Position numbers and translations under genes: made by a program. Of a stretch of DNA of 64,000 bases, positions 55,509 through 64,000 are shown one piece after another. Numbering within the stretch: the stretch's first letter is position 1; every line of letters starts with the position of its first letter. The stretch lies in NCBI RefSeq assembly GCF_021202945.1, contig NZ_JAJOYR010000003.1:234712-298711 (forward strand), in the 5' to 3' direction. The notes beneath the pieces are model-generated. The model was given only the letters and a program-made list of their open reading frames with translations, was not told where the DNA came from and made no database searches. The stretch comes from Stenotrophomonas sp. SY1 (GTDB lineage Bacteria > Pseudomonadota > Gammaproteobacteria > Xanthomonadales > Xanthomonadaceae).

Positions 55509-56207
55509 TCAGCCTTGCGTCGACGCTGGCGCAGCCGGGACATCGGCGGCCGGCACGATTCCCTTCAACACGCGGTAGCGCGTCAGGGTTTCTCCGATCT
55601 CCACTTCCAGGGTCTGGCGCTGTTGCTCGAAAGCCGCCTGCAGGCGCAACTGCGCGAGGAGCTCATTGTGGCGCTGGCGGATTTCCTGGGCATGTTTGTC
55701 GGGCACCTTCTGCCCGGCCAGTTCCTTGTTGCCGGCCGACAACAATTGCGTGGCCAAGGCCTCGCGCAGACTCGCCACGTTGTAGCGGGCGGTCTTGATG
55801 TTGTTGTCGACGATGGCGGTGCGCTCGGTGAACACGCGGCGCAACGCATCCTCGCTGCCGTAAGTGGACAGCATGGCCTGCTCGGTGCGCTTGCGCGTTT
55901 CCACTGCCGCCGCATCCACCTGTGCCTGGGCCGCGGCCAGCGCCGCGTCAGCGCGCTCCTCGGCGCTGAGCGCGCGCTGCACTTCCGCGCTGCGCAGACC
56001 GCTGCGCGCGTTGAATTCCTCGCGCGCGCTGTTCACCGCCTCGGCCGGCAGCGTGTCCGAGCAGATCCGCTCATTGCCCTGGTTCCAGCAATACAGCTTC
56101 TTGCCGGGATCGGGTTTGGTCTGCGCCAACGCTGGCCCTGCCAGCATCGCCAGCATCGCCAGCAGCATCAGCGCGGTTGCGCCGGTCTTTGAAGGATTAG
56201 GCAACAT
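55509..56207 (-). CDS. Secreted coiled-coil protein with DUF4124-like start
   Basis: 232 residues: signal peptide (LMLLAMLAMLAGPALAQ), then LYCWNQGNERICSDTLPAEA, similar to DUF4124 domains, and a long helical region rich in Ala, Arg and Glu (ALAAAQAQVDAAAVETRKRT). Periplasmic; function unknown. Conserved next to pyrE in this family of bacteria, as far as I recall. Confidence 0.75.
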   Translation of the reverse strand: MLPNPSKTGATALMLLAMLAMLAGPALAQTKPDPGKKLYCWNQGNERICSDTLPAEAVNSAREEFNARSGLRSAEVQRALSAEERADAALAAAQAQVDAAAVETRKRTEQAMLSTYGSEDALRRVFTERTAIVDNNIKTARYNVASLREALATQLLSAGNKELAGQKVPDKHAQEIRQRHNELLAQLRLQAAFEQQRQTLEVEIGETLTRYRVLKGIVPAADVPAAPASTQG

Positions 56208-56222
56208 GGCAGCCCCCTGCTG

Positions 56223-56882
56223 TCAGCCTGTTGGATTGCTCCCGTAGCGGGCGCGATAGGCCAGCAACGGTTCCCGATAGCCGACAAGTTCCGGGTTCCC
56301 GGACGCGAAAGCAAGCAGGTCGGCCAGGTTGGCAACGGCGATAACCGGGATGCCGGTTTCAGCGGCCACAGCCTGCGCGGCCGAACGGGAGTCTTCCTCG
56401 GAGGCGATTTCCTGGCGATCCAGTGCCACCACGATGCCGGCCGGAATGCCGTTGGCGGCGCGGATGATGTTCAGCGCCTCGCGGATGGCGGTGCCGGCGG
56501 TGATCACGTCATCGACGATCAGGATGCGCTTGCCGGCCATGTCGGCGCCGATCAGGGTGCCGCCCTCGCCGTGGTCCTTGGCTTCCTTGCGGTTGAAGGT
56601 CAGCGGCAGGTCGCGGCCACGGTGTGAGAATTCGCAGGCGATGGCGGTGGCCAGCGGGATGCCCTTGTAGGCCGGTCCGAACAGCTGGTCGAAGGCGATT
56701 CCGGCCGTTTCGATGGCGTCGGCATAGCAGTTGCCCAGCTGGGACAGCGCCAGCCCGGTGTCGAAGCGGCCAGCATTGAAGAAGTACGGGCTCACGCGGC
56801 CGGACTTGAGGGTGAACTGGCCAAAGCGCAGCGCGTCGGCGTTCAGCGCCAGCTGCAGGAAGCGGGAACGGTGATCACTCAT
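56223..56882 (-). CDS. pyrE: Orotate phosphoribosyltransferase
   Basis: 219 residues. PRPP loop RILIVDDVITAGTAIREAL, substrate loop TFNRKEAKDHGEGGTLIGA and FGPAYKGIPLA. Makes OMP in pyrimidine synthesis. Divergent from exoA with a 106-bp gap. Confidence 0.95.
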   Translation of the reverse strand: MSDHRSRFLQLALNADALRFGQFTLKSGRVSPYFFNAGRFDTGLALSQLGNCYADAIETAGIAFDQLFGPAYKGIPLATAIACEFSHRGRDLPLTFNRKEAKDHGEGGTLIGADMAGKRILIVDDVITAGTAIREALNIIRAANGIPAGIVVALDRQEIASEEDSRSAAQAVAAETGIPVIAVANLADLLAFASGNPELVGYREPLLAYRARYGSNPTG

Positions 56883-56988
56883 GAAAATACGGTTTCTTGT
56901 CGTTTATTGAAGGCGCCTAGGGTAAAGCATGGCTTCGGGGAATGCTGGGGGTATCCTGTGGCGATCACTGGCCTGTCAGCGGTTCTCC

Positions 56989-57789
56989 ATGCGTATTACC
57001 AGCTTCAACGCCAACGGCATCCGTTCGGCCACCACCAAGGGCTTCAGCGAGTGGTTCCTGGGCCAGCAGGCCGACGTGCTCTGCATTCAGGAGACCAAGG
57101 CCCAGGAGTCGCAGCTCACCGACGCGCTGTTCCGTCCGGATGGCCATCACTGTTTCTACCGCGACGCCATCACCAAGAAGGGCTACAGCGGCGTGGCGAT
57201 CTGGAGCCGGCGCGAACCCGACGAGGTGCGTACCGGGCTGGGTTGGGCGCCGTTTGACGACGAAGGCCGCTATATCGAGGCCCGTTTCGGCAATCTGAGC
57301 GTGGTTTCCTTTTACATTCCGTCCGGTTCCTCGGGCGAATTGCGCCAGGGCTTCAAGTTCGAGGTCATGCAGTGGCTGCGCCCGCTGCTGGACGAATGGC
57401 TCGCCAGCGGCCGCGACTACGTGCTGTGCGGGGACTGGAACATCGTCCGCAGCGCGCTGGACATCAAGAACTGGAAATCCAACCAGAAGAATTCCGGCTG
57501 CCTGCCGGAAGAGCGCGACTGGCTGAATGGGCTGTGCGCCGATCTCCCCGACCAATGCGACCCGGCTACCGGGCGCGGCTGGGTGGATGCCTACCGTGCG
57601 TTGAACCCGGAAGGCCAGGACTACACGTGGTGGAGCAACCGTGGTGCCGCCCGCGCCAACAATGTCGGTTGGCGCATCGACTACCAGTTCGTCACCCCGG
57701 GCCTGCGTGACCGCCTGCGCGGCTGCTCGATCTACACCGGCCAGCGTTTCTCCGACCACGCACCGTTCACCGTGGACTACGACCTGTGA
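56989..57789 (+). CDS. exoA: Exodeoxyribonuclease III (AP endonuclease)
   Basis: 266 residues. ITSFNANGIRSA, LCIQETKAQ (metal Glu), YSGVAIWSRR, VLCGDWNIVRSALDIKNW (catalytic DxN) and FSDHAPFTVDY (catalytic His) mark the ExoIII/APE1 fold. It repairs abasic sites. The ATG at 56989 begins at the conserved MRIT. Overlaps ampG by 4 bp. Confidence 0.93.
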   Translation: MRITSFNANGIRSATTKGFSEWFLGQQADVLCIQETKAQESQLTDALFRPDGHHCFYRDAITKKGYSGVAIWSRREPDEVRTGLGWAPFDDEGRYIEARFGNLSVVSFYIPSGSSGELRQGFKFEVMQWLRPLLDEWLASGRDYVLCGDWNIVRSALDIKNWKSNQKNSGCLPEERDWLNGLCADLPDQCDPATGRGWVDAYRALNPEGQDYTWWSNRGAARANNVGWRIDYQFVTPGLRDRLRGCSIYTGQRFSDHAPFTVDYDL

Positions 57790-59153
57790 GTGTGGCTGCC
57801 AAGCCGCGCCGGCCCTGGCAACAGGTGCTGGCCAACCTGCGTCAACGCAAGGTGCTGGCCATGCTGTTGCTGGGCTTCAGCTCCGGCCTGCCGCTGTACC
57901 TGGTTGGCAACACGCTTGGCTTCTGGATGCGCAAGGAAGGCATCGACCTGGAAACCATCGGGTTTCTGTCCTGGGTGGGCCTGGCCTATTCACTGAAGTT
58001 CCTGTGGGCACCCATCGTCGACAAGACCGACGTGCCTTTGCTGGGCCGGTTGGGGCGCCGCCGCGGCTGGATGTTGCTGTCGCAGATAGTGGTGGCGGCA
58101 GGGCTGGTCGGTATGGCGTTGGTCCAGCCCAAGGGTGGGCAGGTCCTGTTCCTGGGCATCGCCTGGGAGCATCTGGTGGTGTTCGGGGTAATGGCGGTGG
58201 TAGTGGCCTTCGCTTCTGCGACGCAGGACATCGTCATCGATGCTTGGCGCATTGAAGCCGCCGACAACAGCGAGCAGCTCGGTCTGCTTACGTCGTCTTC
58301 GGCATTGGGTTACCGCAGCGCATTGCTGGTGACCGATGCACTGATCCTGCTGGTTGCCGCGCGCGTGGGCTGGCAGGTGTCCTATGAAGTCATGGCGGTG
58401 CTGATGTCACTGGGCGTCGTGGCCGTTGCGATGGCCCACGAGCCGGTGCGGGCAACGGTGGTCGCCAACACGCAAGCTGCCCCGCTATGGACGCCGCGTG
58501 GTTTGTTCGACGCGGTGGTCGGCCCGTTCATTGCTTTCGTGCGGGAACACCGCAGCGGCGCCATCCTGATCCTGCTGGCGATCAGCATCTATCGCCTTGC
58601 TGATTTCGTGATGGGGCCGATGGCCAACCCGTTTTACGTGGATCTGGGGCTGTCCGAAGACACCGTTGGCGCGGTGCGCGGCTCGGTGGGGCTGGTGGCC
58701 ACGTTCTTCGGTATTGCTGCGGCGGGTGTGGTTGCGTTGCGCTGGGGCATGTTGTCGGCGCTGATGGCTGGAGCGGTGCTGGGGCCGTGCTCCAACCTGG
58801 CGTTTGCCTGGCTGGCCTATGTCGGCCCGGATTCAACCAGCTTCGCCATCGCCATGGCCGTGGACAACTTCGCCAACGGCTTTGCAGGTACTGCGTTGAT
58901 CGCCTACATGTCCAGCCTAACCAGCATTGGCTACACGGCGACGCAATACGCGCTGCTGAGCTCGTTCTATGCCATGCCCGGCAAGGCGCTTAAGGGCCTT
59001 TCGGGTTGGTCGGTGCAGACACTGGCCCAAGGGCGGACGTTGCTTGAAGGCTATGCGCTGTTCTTTATAGGCACTGCACTGATTGCCATTCCGGTGGTAA
59101 TCCTTTGTGCCTTGCTGATCCTGCAACAGCGTCGGCGGGCTGCCGCCGTCTGA
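57786..59153 (+). CDS. ampG: AmpG-family muropeptide permease (MFS)
   Basis: 455 residues with about 12-14 membrane helices. LLLGFSSGLPLYLVGNTLGF and WVGLAYSLKFLWAPIVD are hallmark AmpG N-terminal motifs, followed by ASATQDIVIDAWRIE. It imports anhydro-muropeptides for recycling and controls AmpR/beta-lactamase induction. GTG start, coupled to exoA. The nearby anmK gene also serves murein recycling. Confidence 0.9.
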   Translation: MSVAAKPRRPWQQVLANLRQRKVLAMLLLGFSSGLPLYLVGNTLGFWMRKEGIDLETIGFLSWVGLAYSLKFLWAPIVDKTDVPLLGRLGRRRGWMLLSQIVVAAGLVGMALVQPKGGQVLFLGIAWEHLVVFGVMAVVVAFASATQDIVIDAWRIEAADNSEQLGLLTSSSALGYRSALLVTDALILLVAARVGWQVSYEVMAVLMSLGVVAVAMAHEPVRATVVANTQAAPLWTPRGLFDAVVGPFIAFVREHRSGAILILLAISIYRLADFVMGPMANPFYVDLGLSEDTVGAVRGSVGLVATFFGIAAAGVVALRWGMLSALMAGAVLGPCSNLAFAWLAYVGPDSTSFAIAMAVDNFANGFAGTALIAYMSSLTSIGYTATQYALLSSFYAMPGKALKGLSGWSVQTLAQGRTLLEGYALFFIGTALIAIPVVILCALLILQQRRRAAAV

Positions 59154-59240
59154 TCGTCGGCTTGCCTGCACCCCGTTGCTGCGGGATGATCGCCCCCGAC
59201 GCGCCGAGGGGGCGGTGCCTTGCGAACGGAGATTGTGAGC

Positions 59241-59468
59241 ATGGCCGACGTGATCTTGCGGGATATCAGCCCGCTTCTGCTTGAACGCATCCGCCGCCTT
59301 TCGGTGGCGCGCGGTTGGACCCAGGAGCAGACCTGCATGGTGCTGCTCGAACAGGGCTTGTTCGCAGGCGAGCACGAAGTGCGCAACGGCTTTGAGAACC
59401 GTGAAGTGGATGCACTGTCCGAAGCCATCCAGGCGCTGCGCGCGCTACCGGCCGGCGACAGCCCGTAA
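59241..59468 (+). CDS. Small Arc-like (ribbon-helix-helix type) hypothetical protein
   Basis: 75 residues: VILRDISPLLLERIRRLSVA, then RGWTQEQTCMVLLEQGL. A short strand followed by two helices resembles a ribbon-helix-helix DNA-binding protein. Start ATG with GGAGATTG upstream. Function unknown; no toxin partner adjacent. Confidence 0.6.
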   Translation: MADVILRDISPLLLERIRRLSVARGWTQEQTCMVLLEQGLFAGEHEVRNGFENREVDALSEAIQALRALPAGDSP

Positions 59469-59489
59469 TCGACGTAGCTGGCTGTCCCT

Positions 59490-59533
59490 TCTCCCTAAAA
59501 GGGGGGAAGGTGCCCCGAAGGGGCGGATGAGGG
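59490..59533. repeat. GGTGCCCC-AGGGGCGGATGAGGG repeat
   Basis: CCTTCTCCCT...GGGGAAGG, followed by GGTGCCCCGAAGGGGCGGAT. Same block as near 27907 and 55429. Confidence 0.6.
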
Positions 59534-59613
59534 CGTCTTGGCTTTTTGCCCTGAGCCGCACAGCCCACAGGCAGGCATGAGCGCACACAACCTCGGCGCC
59601 CCGAACCAACCCC

Positions 59614-60738
59614 TCAAGCCAGGTGAATCGCCCCAAGAATGCGTGGGCCACGCGCGCCGCTGACGCTGGGCAGGTTGCCCGGCCGTCCGGCCAGCGTTTC
59701 ATGTGCCAGCCAGGCAAACCCCATCGCTTCCATGTAATCCGGGTCCAACCCGTACTCGGCGCTTGAACCGATCACCACGTCCGGCAGCCGTGCCTGCAGA
59801 CGCCGCAACAGGTGCGGGTTGCGCACGCCGCCACCGCAGACCAGCACGCGGCGCACACCGGGCAGATGGGCGAGCAGGGCATCGGCAACTGTCGCTGCGC
59901 TCAACTCCAGCAAGGTGGCCTGCACATCGGCCGGCGCCATCGCATCGGCACCGAACTGGGTTTCCACCCATTCCAGATGGAACTGCTCACGTCCGGTGCT
60001 TTTGGGCGGCGGCAGCGCGAACCACGGGTCGGACAGCAGACGGGCCAGCAGCGCGGCATTGATCTGCCCGCTGGCAGCAAATGCGCCGTCAGCATCAAAC
60101 GCATGCCCCAGCTGACGCTGGCACCAGCCGTCCAGCAGCGCATTGGCCGGCCCGGTATCAAAACCGCGCAGGCTGCCGTCGCGGCCGATCAAACTTAGGT
60201 TGGCAATGCCACCGAGATTCAGCACCGCACGGTCTTCGCCCGTGTTGCCGAGCATCGCCATGTGGAAGGCAGGCATCAGCGGTGCGCCATGGCCCCCTGC
60301 AGCCACGTCACGGCGGCGGAAGTCGGCGACCGTGGTGATCCCGGTGTCCTCGGCAATGCGGTTGGCATCGCCGATCTGCCAGGTAAAGGCGGGCTCGGCC
60401 AGCGGCCGGTGGCGGATGGTCTGCCCATGCGAGCCGATGGCCCGCACCTGCGCACGCGGTACCCCGGCTTCATCCAGCAGACGGTTCGCAGCATCGGCGA
60501 AGGCGATGCCGACCTGCGCATCCAATTGGCCCAGTGCATCCAGCGAAGCCGGCTCGCGGCCCTGGCCAAGCGCGATCAGTGCCTGGCGGGTCGTCGCATC
60601 CCATTCGTAGGTGTGCCCATGGACGAAGCGGCAACCACCTGCCTCTGGAAACTGCACCAGCGCCGCATCGATGCCATCGGCGCTGGTGCCGGACATCAGG
60701 CCAAGGAACAACGGCAGCTGCGGATCAAAGGACGTCAT
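59614..60738 (-). CDS. anmK: Anhydro-N-acetylmuramic acid kinase
   Basis: 374 residues, ASKHA fold. [20 protein letters not shown] is the N-terminal ATP loop, [14 protein letters not shown] and [12 protein letters not shown] the sugar and phosphate motifs, and [17 protein letters not shown] the adenosine motif. It phosphorylates anhMurNAc during murein recycling, in keeping with the nearby ampG and M23 endopeptidase genes. Confidence 0.94.
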   Translation of the reverse strand: MTSFDPQLPLFLGLMSGTSADGIDAALVQFPEAGGCRFVHGHTYEWDATTRQALIALGQGREPASLDALGQLDAQVGIAFADAANRLLDEAGVPRAQVRAIGSHGQTIRHRPLAEPAFTWQIGDANRIAEDTGITTVADFRRRDVAAGGHGAPLMPAFHMAMLGNTGEDRAVLNLGGIANLSLIGRDGSLRGFDTGPANALLDGWCQRQLGHAFDADGAFAASGQINAALLARLLSDPWFALPPPKSTGREQFHLEWVETQFGADAMAPADVQATLLELSAATVADALLAHLPGVRRVLVCGGGVRNPHLLRRLQARLPDVVIGSSAEYGLDPDYMEAMGFAWLAHETLAGRPGNLPSVSGARGPRILGAIHLA

Positions 60739-60756
60739 GGCGGGCCTGGAAGGACA

Positions 60757-60788
60757 ACGGGCAGGGAAGCTTCATGCTCCCTGCCCGT
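60757..60788 (-). terminator. Hairpin after the M23 peptidase gene
   Basis: ACGGGCAGGGA and TCCCTGCCCGT around a 10-base loop, 25 bp past the peptidase stop on the minus strand. The T-run is weak. Confidence 0.6.
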
Positions 60789-60812
60789 GGCGTCAACGCA
60801 TTGGAACGTTGC

Positions 60813-62279
60813 TCAGCCGCGCTTGCCGGTCGGTGCCGGTGGCGGTGTGACGCTGGCGGTGCGCTTGTCGTCTTCCGGCTTGCTGTCGCGCGCGTCGGCG
60901 TAGATCAGCTCTTCCACGCCCTGGATGCGTGCCAGCGCCGGTGAAGTCTGCGCACGGAAGGCTGCCAGTTCGGCGCCACGCAGCGGCTCCGGCGGCGGCA
61001 TCGTCACCGACAGCGGATTGCGATGCTGGCCGTTGACGCGGAATTCGTAGTGCAGGTGCGGGCCGGTGGCCAGGCCGGTGGAACCGACATAGCCAATGAT
61101 GTTGCCCTGGGTTACGCGCTGGCCGGTGCGGTAGCTGCCAAAGCGCGACATGTGGCCGTACAGCGTGGTGTGACCGCGGCCATGATCGAGGATCACCACG
61201 TTGCCGTAACCGCGCTGCACGCCGGCGAACTGCACGCGTGCATCGCCGGCGGCCATGATCGGGGTGCCGGTACGCGCGGCGTAGTCCACGCCCTTGTGCA
61301 TGCGCATCGTGCCCAGCACCGGATGGCGACGCGAACCGAAGTTGGAGCTCAGACGGGCGAACTGGATCGGCGATCGGATGAAGCTCTTCTTCAGTGGCCG
61401 GCCGTTGATGTCGAAGTACTCGAACTTGCCGTTGCGCTCGAAACGGAAGCCGGTATGCGTCTTGCCGCCGGTGGTGAACGTCGCGGCCAGGATCTTGCTG
61501 GTGTCGATGCGCTCACCTTCGCGCCAGGTTTCATCCATCACCACGCTGAAGCGGTCACCTGGTTGCAGGTCCTTGGAGAAGTCGATGTCGTACTTGAAGA
61601 TCTCATCGGTCATCGTCGCGATGGCCGAGGGCGACAACCCCGCTTTGCGTGCGGAGGCGTAGAGCGAACTGGTGATCTCACCGCTGGCCACCACGGAACG
61701 GGTGCTGGTGGCGCGCTCAAGCACCTTTTCGTGGATGCGGTCATCCTTCAGCGACAGCTCGATCCGGTTGCTGGCATCACGATCGAAACGGATGGTGCGC
61801 AACGCGCCGTTCACCGGCAGGTCGAAGGCGATTTCAGCGCCGGGGCGCAGCTTGGTCAGTGCCTCGCGGGTGCCGGGATGTTCCAGCACGCGGTGCATCA
61901 CCGTCGCCGGCACACCGGCTTCCTCGAACAGGTCGCTGAGCGTCTGCCCGCGCTTGACCCGCAGGATCTGCCAGCTGTCACCGGGCGTATCACCGCGGCG
62001 GGTCAGTGACAGCGGTGGCAGCGGCAATGCCAGCGTGGAGTGGGCCGATGGCAGCCCCGAATCCATCGAGTTGGAGAACCCCGGGACGATGGTCGCAACC
62101 AGCGCACCAATGGTCAGAAACAGGCTGGCGTGCATCCAATGCCGCCGCGTCCAGCGTTCGTTGAACGCAGCGGGGAGATGTTGCTTGAGCCTCCGATGCA
62201 GGGCGGTGTCGTGCAGGACGTTGAGTCGTTCCTGGAAGCGCTGCTTGTTGCGCGCATGGCCATGATCGGATTGTGGCAT
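60813..62279 (-). CDS. M23 family peptidoglycan endopeptidase (MepM-like)
   Basis: 488 residues: one N-terminal membrane helix (HASLFLTIGALVATIVPGF), a LysM-like/OapA region (LRVKRGQTLSDLFEEAGVPA), a Csd3-like domain, and the LytM catalytic domain with HKGVDYAARTGTPI and HLHYEFRVNGQ (zinc ligands, HxH). It cuts D-Ala-mDAP cross-links during cell-wall growth. Divergent from tyrS. Confidence 0.9.
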   Translation of the reverse strand: MPQSDHGHARNKQRFQERLNVLHDTALHRRLKQHLPAAFNERWTRRHWMHASLFLTIGALVATIVPGFSNSMDSGLPSAHSTLALPLPPLSLTRRGDTPGDSWQILRVKRGQTLSDLFEEAGVPATVMHRVLEHPGTREALTKLRPGAEIAFDLPVNGALRTIRFDRDASNRIELSLKDDRIHEKVLERATSTRSVVASGEITSSLYASARKAGLSPSAIATMTDEIFKYDIDFSKDLQPGDRFSVVMDETWREGERIDTSKILAATFTTGGKTHTGFRFERNGKFEYFDINGRPLKKSFIRSPIQFARLSSNFGSRRHPVLGTMRMHKGVDYAARTGTPIMAAGDARVQFAGVQRGYGNVVILDHGRGHTTLYGHMSRFGSYRTGQRVTQGNIIGYVGSTGLATGPHLHYEFRVNGQHRNPLSVTMPPPEPLRGAELAAFRAQTSPALARIQGVEELIYADARDSKPEDDKRTASVTPPPAPTGKRG

Positions 62280-62369
62280 CGGTCGGTTCTCTGGCCGGCC
62301 CGGATCGCGGGCCCAAACGCGGGTAACATAGACACGTATCAATACCGCGTCAAACCATTGAGCCACATG

Positions 62370-62415
62370 GCTTTTCGAAGGGTTAACGTGGTTAACTCGT
62401 AATTAACACCATTCA
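62370..62415. promoter_or_regulatory. Promoter-type region of tyrS with GTTAAC repeats
   Basis: The A/T-rich island contains GTTAACGTGGTTAAC and TAATTAAC between the divergent M23 and tyrS genes. It is the most likely promoter site; no -35/-10 pair is assigned. Confidence 0.35.
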
Positions 62416-62446
62416 TGTTTTTGACGGCGAAGCCGGGAGTTTTAGC

Positions 62447-63658
62447 GTGTCCTCGATTGAAGAAGCCCTTGCCCTGATCGGTCGCGGTGCCGATGAGGTC
62501 CTCAAAGCAGATGAATTGCGCCTGCGTCTGGAAAGCGGCCGCCCCCTGCGGGTGAAAGCGGGCTTCGACCCCACCGCACCGGATCTGCACCTGGGCCACA
62601 CGGTGCTGCTGAACAAGCTGCGTCAGTTCCAGGACCTTGGCCACCAGGTGATTTTCCTGATTGGCGACTTCACCGGCATGATCGGTGACCCGTCCGGCAA
62701 GAGCCTGACCCGCAAGCCGCTCAGCAAGGAAGACGTGCTGGCCAACGCCCGCACCTATGAAGAGCAGGTGTTCAAGGTACTGGACCGCGACAAGACCGAA
62801 GTCCGCTTCAACTCGGAGTGGTTCGGCAAGATGGGCGCGGCCGACATGATCCGCCTGGCCGGCCAGCACACCGTGGCCCGCATGCTCGAGCGCGACGATT
62901 TCGCCAAGCGTTACGCCGCCCAGCAGTCCATCGCCATCCACGAGTTCCTCTACCCGCTGGTGCAGGGCTACGACTCGGTGGCACTGGAAGCGGACGTCGA
63001 GCTCGGCGGCACCGACCAGAAGTTCAACCTGCTGATGGGCCGTGGCCTGCAGGAGCACTACGGCCAGAAGCCGCAGATCGTGCTGACCATGCCGCTGCTG
63101 GAAGGCCTGGACGGCGTCAACAAGATGTCCAAGTCGCTGGGCAACTACATCGGCATCAGCGAGCCGGCCATCGACATCGTCACCAAGACCATGAAGGTGG
63201 ACGACACCTTGATGTGGCGCTGGATCGACCTGCTCAGCTTCGACATCTCCATTGCCGAAGCCAAGCAGCTGCGTGCCGACGTTGAAGCCGGCACGATCAA
63301 TCCGCGCGAGATCAAGCTGCGTCTGGCGCGCGAACTGACCACCCGTTTCCATGATGCCGCCGCCGCCGAGCAGGCCATCGCCGGCTGGAATGCAGCCGTG
63401 ACCGGGCAGGGCGACATCACCCAGCTGCCGCTGCAGGAAGTGGCCGTACCGGCCGAAGGCCTGCGTATCGGCGCCCTGTTGACCGCTGCCGGCCTGACCC
63501 CGAGCAATTCGGAAGCCTCGCGCAAGTTGAAGGAGCGTGCTGTCAAGGTGGACGGCGAAGTCGTCGAAGACGCACAGACCGTCCTGCTGCCGGGCTTCGA
63601 AGGTCTGCTTCAGGTGGGCAAGCGCAACTTTGCCCGCATCCTGCTGGTTGCCGGCTGA
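62447..63658 (+). CDS. tyrS: Tyrosyl-tRNA synthetase (TyrZ-type)
   Basis: 403 residues. Class I HIGH equivalent HLGHTVLL in [20 protein letters not shown], and KMSKS in [16 protein letters not shown]-terminal S4 domain ([20 protein letters not shown]). GTG start at 62447 with GGGAG upstream. In this family of bacteria the gene commonly stands before an rRNA operon, as the promoter at the right edge suggests. Confidence 0.95.
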   Translation: MSSIEEALALIGRGADEVLKADELRLRLESGRPLRVKAGFDPTAPDLHLGHTVLLNKLRQFQDLGHQVIFLIGDFTGMIGDPSGKSLTRKPLSKEDVLANARTYEEQVFKVLDRDKTEVRFNSEWFGKMGAADMIRLAGQHTVARMLERDDFAKRYAAQQSIAIHEFLYPLVQGYDSVALEADVELGGTDQKFNLLMGRGLQEHYGQKPQIVLTMPLLEGLDGVNKMSKSLGNYIGISEPAIDIVTKTMKVDDTLMWRWIDLLSFDISIAEAKQLRADVEAGTINPREIKLRLARELTTRFHDAAAAEQAIAGWNAAVTGQGDITQLPLQEVAVPAEGLRIGALLTAAGLTPSNSEASRKLKERAVKVDGEVVEDAQTVLLPGFEGLLQVGKRNFARILLVAG

Positions 63659-63930
63659 GTCAAAGCACCATGCATCAAAGCCCCTTTTCCGCCTTGCGGG
63701 GGAGGGGCTGGATGAAGGCCCGCGTACCTCCATATCTGAGAGGGGCGCGTCGACATATATATGAGCGGCACGGCGTCGGCCGAGGCCCGGATAGGTCGGC
63801 CGAAGAAAAGTAAGAAAAAGCCACCACACCCCCTTCACAAAGTTCCAAAAGAAGCACATACTTTCCCTCCCCCGACGCAGGGGTCTCGCAAGAGGCGCAG
63901 CGAAGGGAAAGTTTGAAGTCACTGCCTCGA
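63659..63930. other. Intergenic region before the rRNA-type promoter
   Basis: No gene supported. It includes CTTTCCCT...AGGGAAAG (63859-63910), an inverted repeat around CCCCGACGCAGGGG, and repeat-like GGGGGAGGGGCTGGATGAAGG after tyrS. Confidence 0.45.
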
Positions 63931-63939
63931 AATGAGGTG

Positions 63940-63967
63940 TTGACGGAAACGAAAAGCCTGCTACAGT
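63940..63967 (+). promoter_or_regulatory. Strong sigma-70 promoter, probably of an rRNA operon
   Basis: TTGACG, 16 bases, TACAGT, then a GC-rich discriminator (AGGCGGCTC). The window ends 33 bases later with a CAACGAAAGGCC leader. Strong -35 box and GC-rich start region are typical of stringently controlled rrn P1 promoters. The 16S gene itself is outside the window. Confidence 0.6.
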
Positions 63968-64000
63968 AGGCGGCTCGCTTCAACGAAAGGCCTTCGGGCC

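Overview
The window reads as a chromosome segment of a Xanthomonadaceae (Lysobacteraceae) gammaproteobacterium, of the Stenotrophomonas/Xanthomonas/Pseudoxanthomonas type. The support is the high-GC housekeeping core and its neighbourhoods: ubiK-comM next to a PII gene, divergent speE/speA, radC | coaBC-dut-phosphomannomutase fused to a membrane domain, kdpFABCDE, pyrE | exoA-ampG, and anmK-M23 peptidase | tyrS followed by an rRNA-type promoter at the right edge. I could not decide the genus. GTAG-tetranucleotide hairpins typical of S. maltophilia were not seen.

Region 1 (about 1-24070) is dominated by a 22.8 kb genomic island that splits comM in two (C-terminal part 659-1267, N-terminal part 24070-24973, both minus). 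Both edges can be read directly. The island ends in 25-bp imperfect terminal inverted repeats of the form TTAGG-N13-TGACAAC, each enclosing a palindrome, and these are separated from comM by six-base cores (CGGGCA on the left, GAGACA on the right). This is the layout expected of Tn554-like tyrosine-recombinase transposition. A disrupted integrase and a TnpC-like partner lie at the left end. The cargo is a decayed UvrD-like helicase; integron gene cassettes with attC sites but no integron integrase (two cassette proteins carry HEPN-type RN/RH-H motifs); IS110, IS3 and beta-lactamase-family remnants; a complete IS3-family element; a DUF3800 + SMC/Rad50-like ATPase pair; a 1542-aa STAND NTPase with an N-terminal PD-(D/E)xK nuclease (Avs-like); and a split Rhs/toxin/immunity module at the right end. 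It looks like a defence and conflict island.

Region 2 (24-33 kb) is conserved core: ubiK, PII, a small kinase-like protein, polyamine genes speE/speA, a PhoP/PhoQ-like two-component operon with PepSY proteins, and a 34-aa membrane peptide gene.

Region 3 (33.3-37.6 kb) is a small accessory locus: a WYL-domain regulator translationally coupled to a 599-aa protein with an HNH-like motif and membrane segments, then a coiled-coil tail-anchored protein, then a separate small membrane protein. The same palindrome (GCGACA-N5-TGTCGC) stands in front of the WYL gene and in front of the last gene, so the locus looks like one regulon. I do not recognise it as a described system.

Region 4 (38-64 kb) is core again: SDR dehydrogenase, SPOR protein/argS, radC, coaBC-dut-PMM, the kdp potassium pump operon, pyrE, exoA-ampG, anmK, an M23 endopeptidase and tyrS, with several GC-rich inverted-repeat elements between genes.
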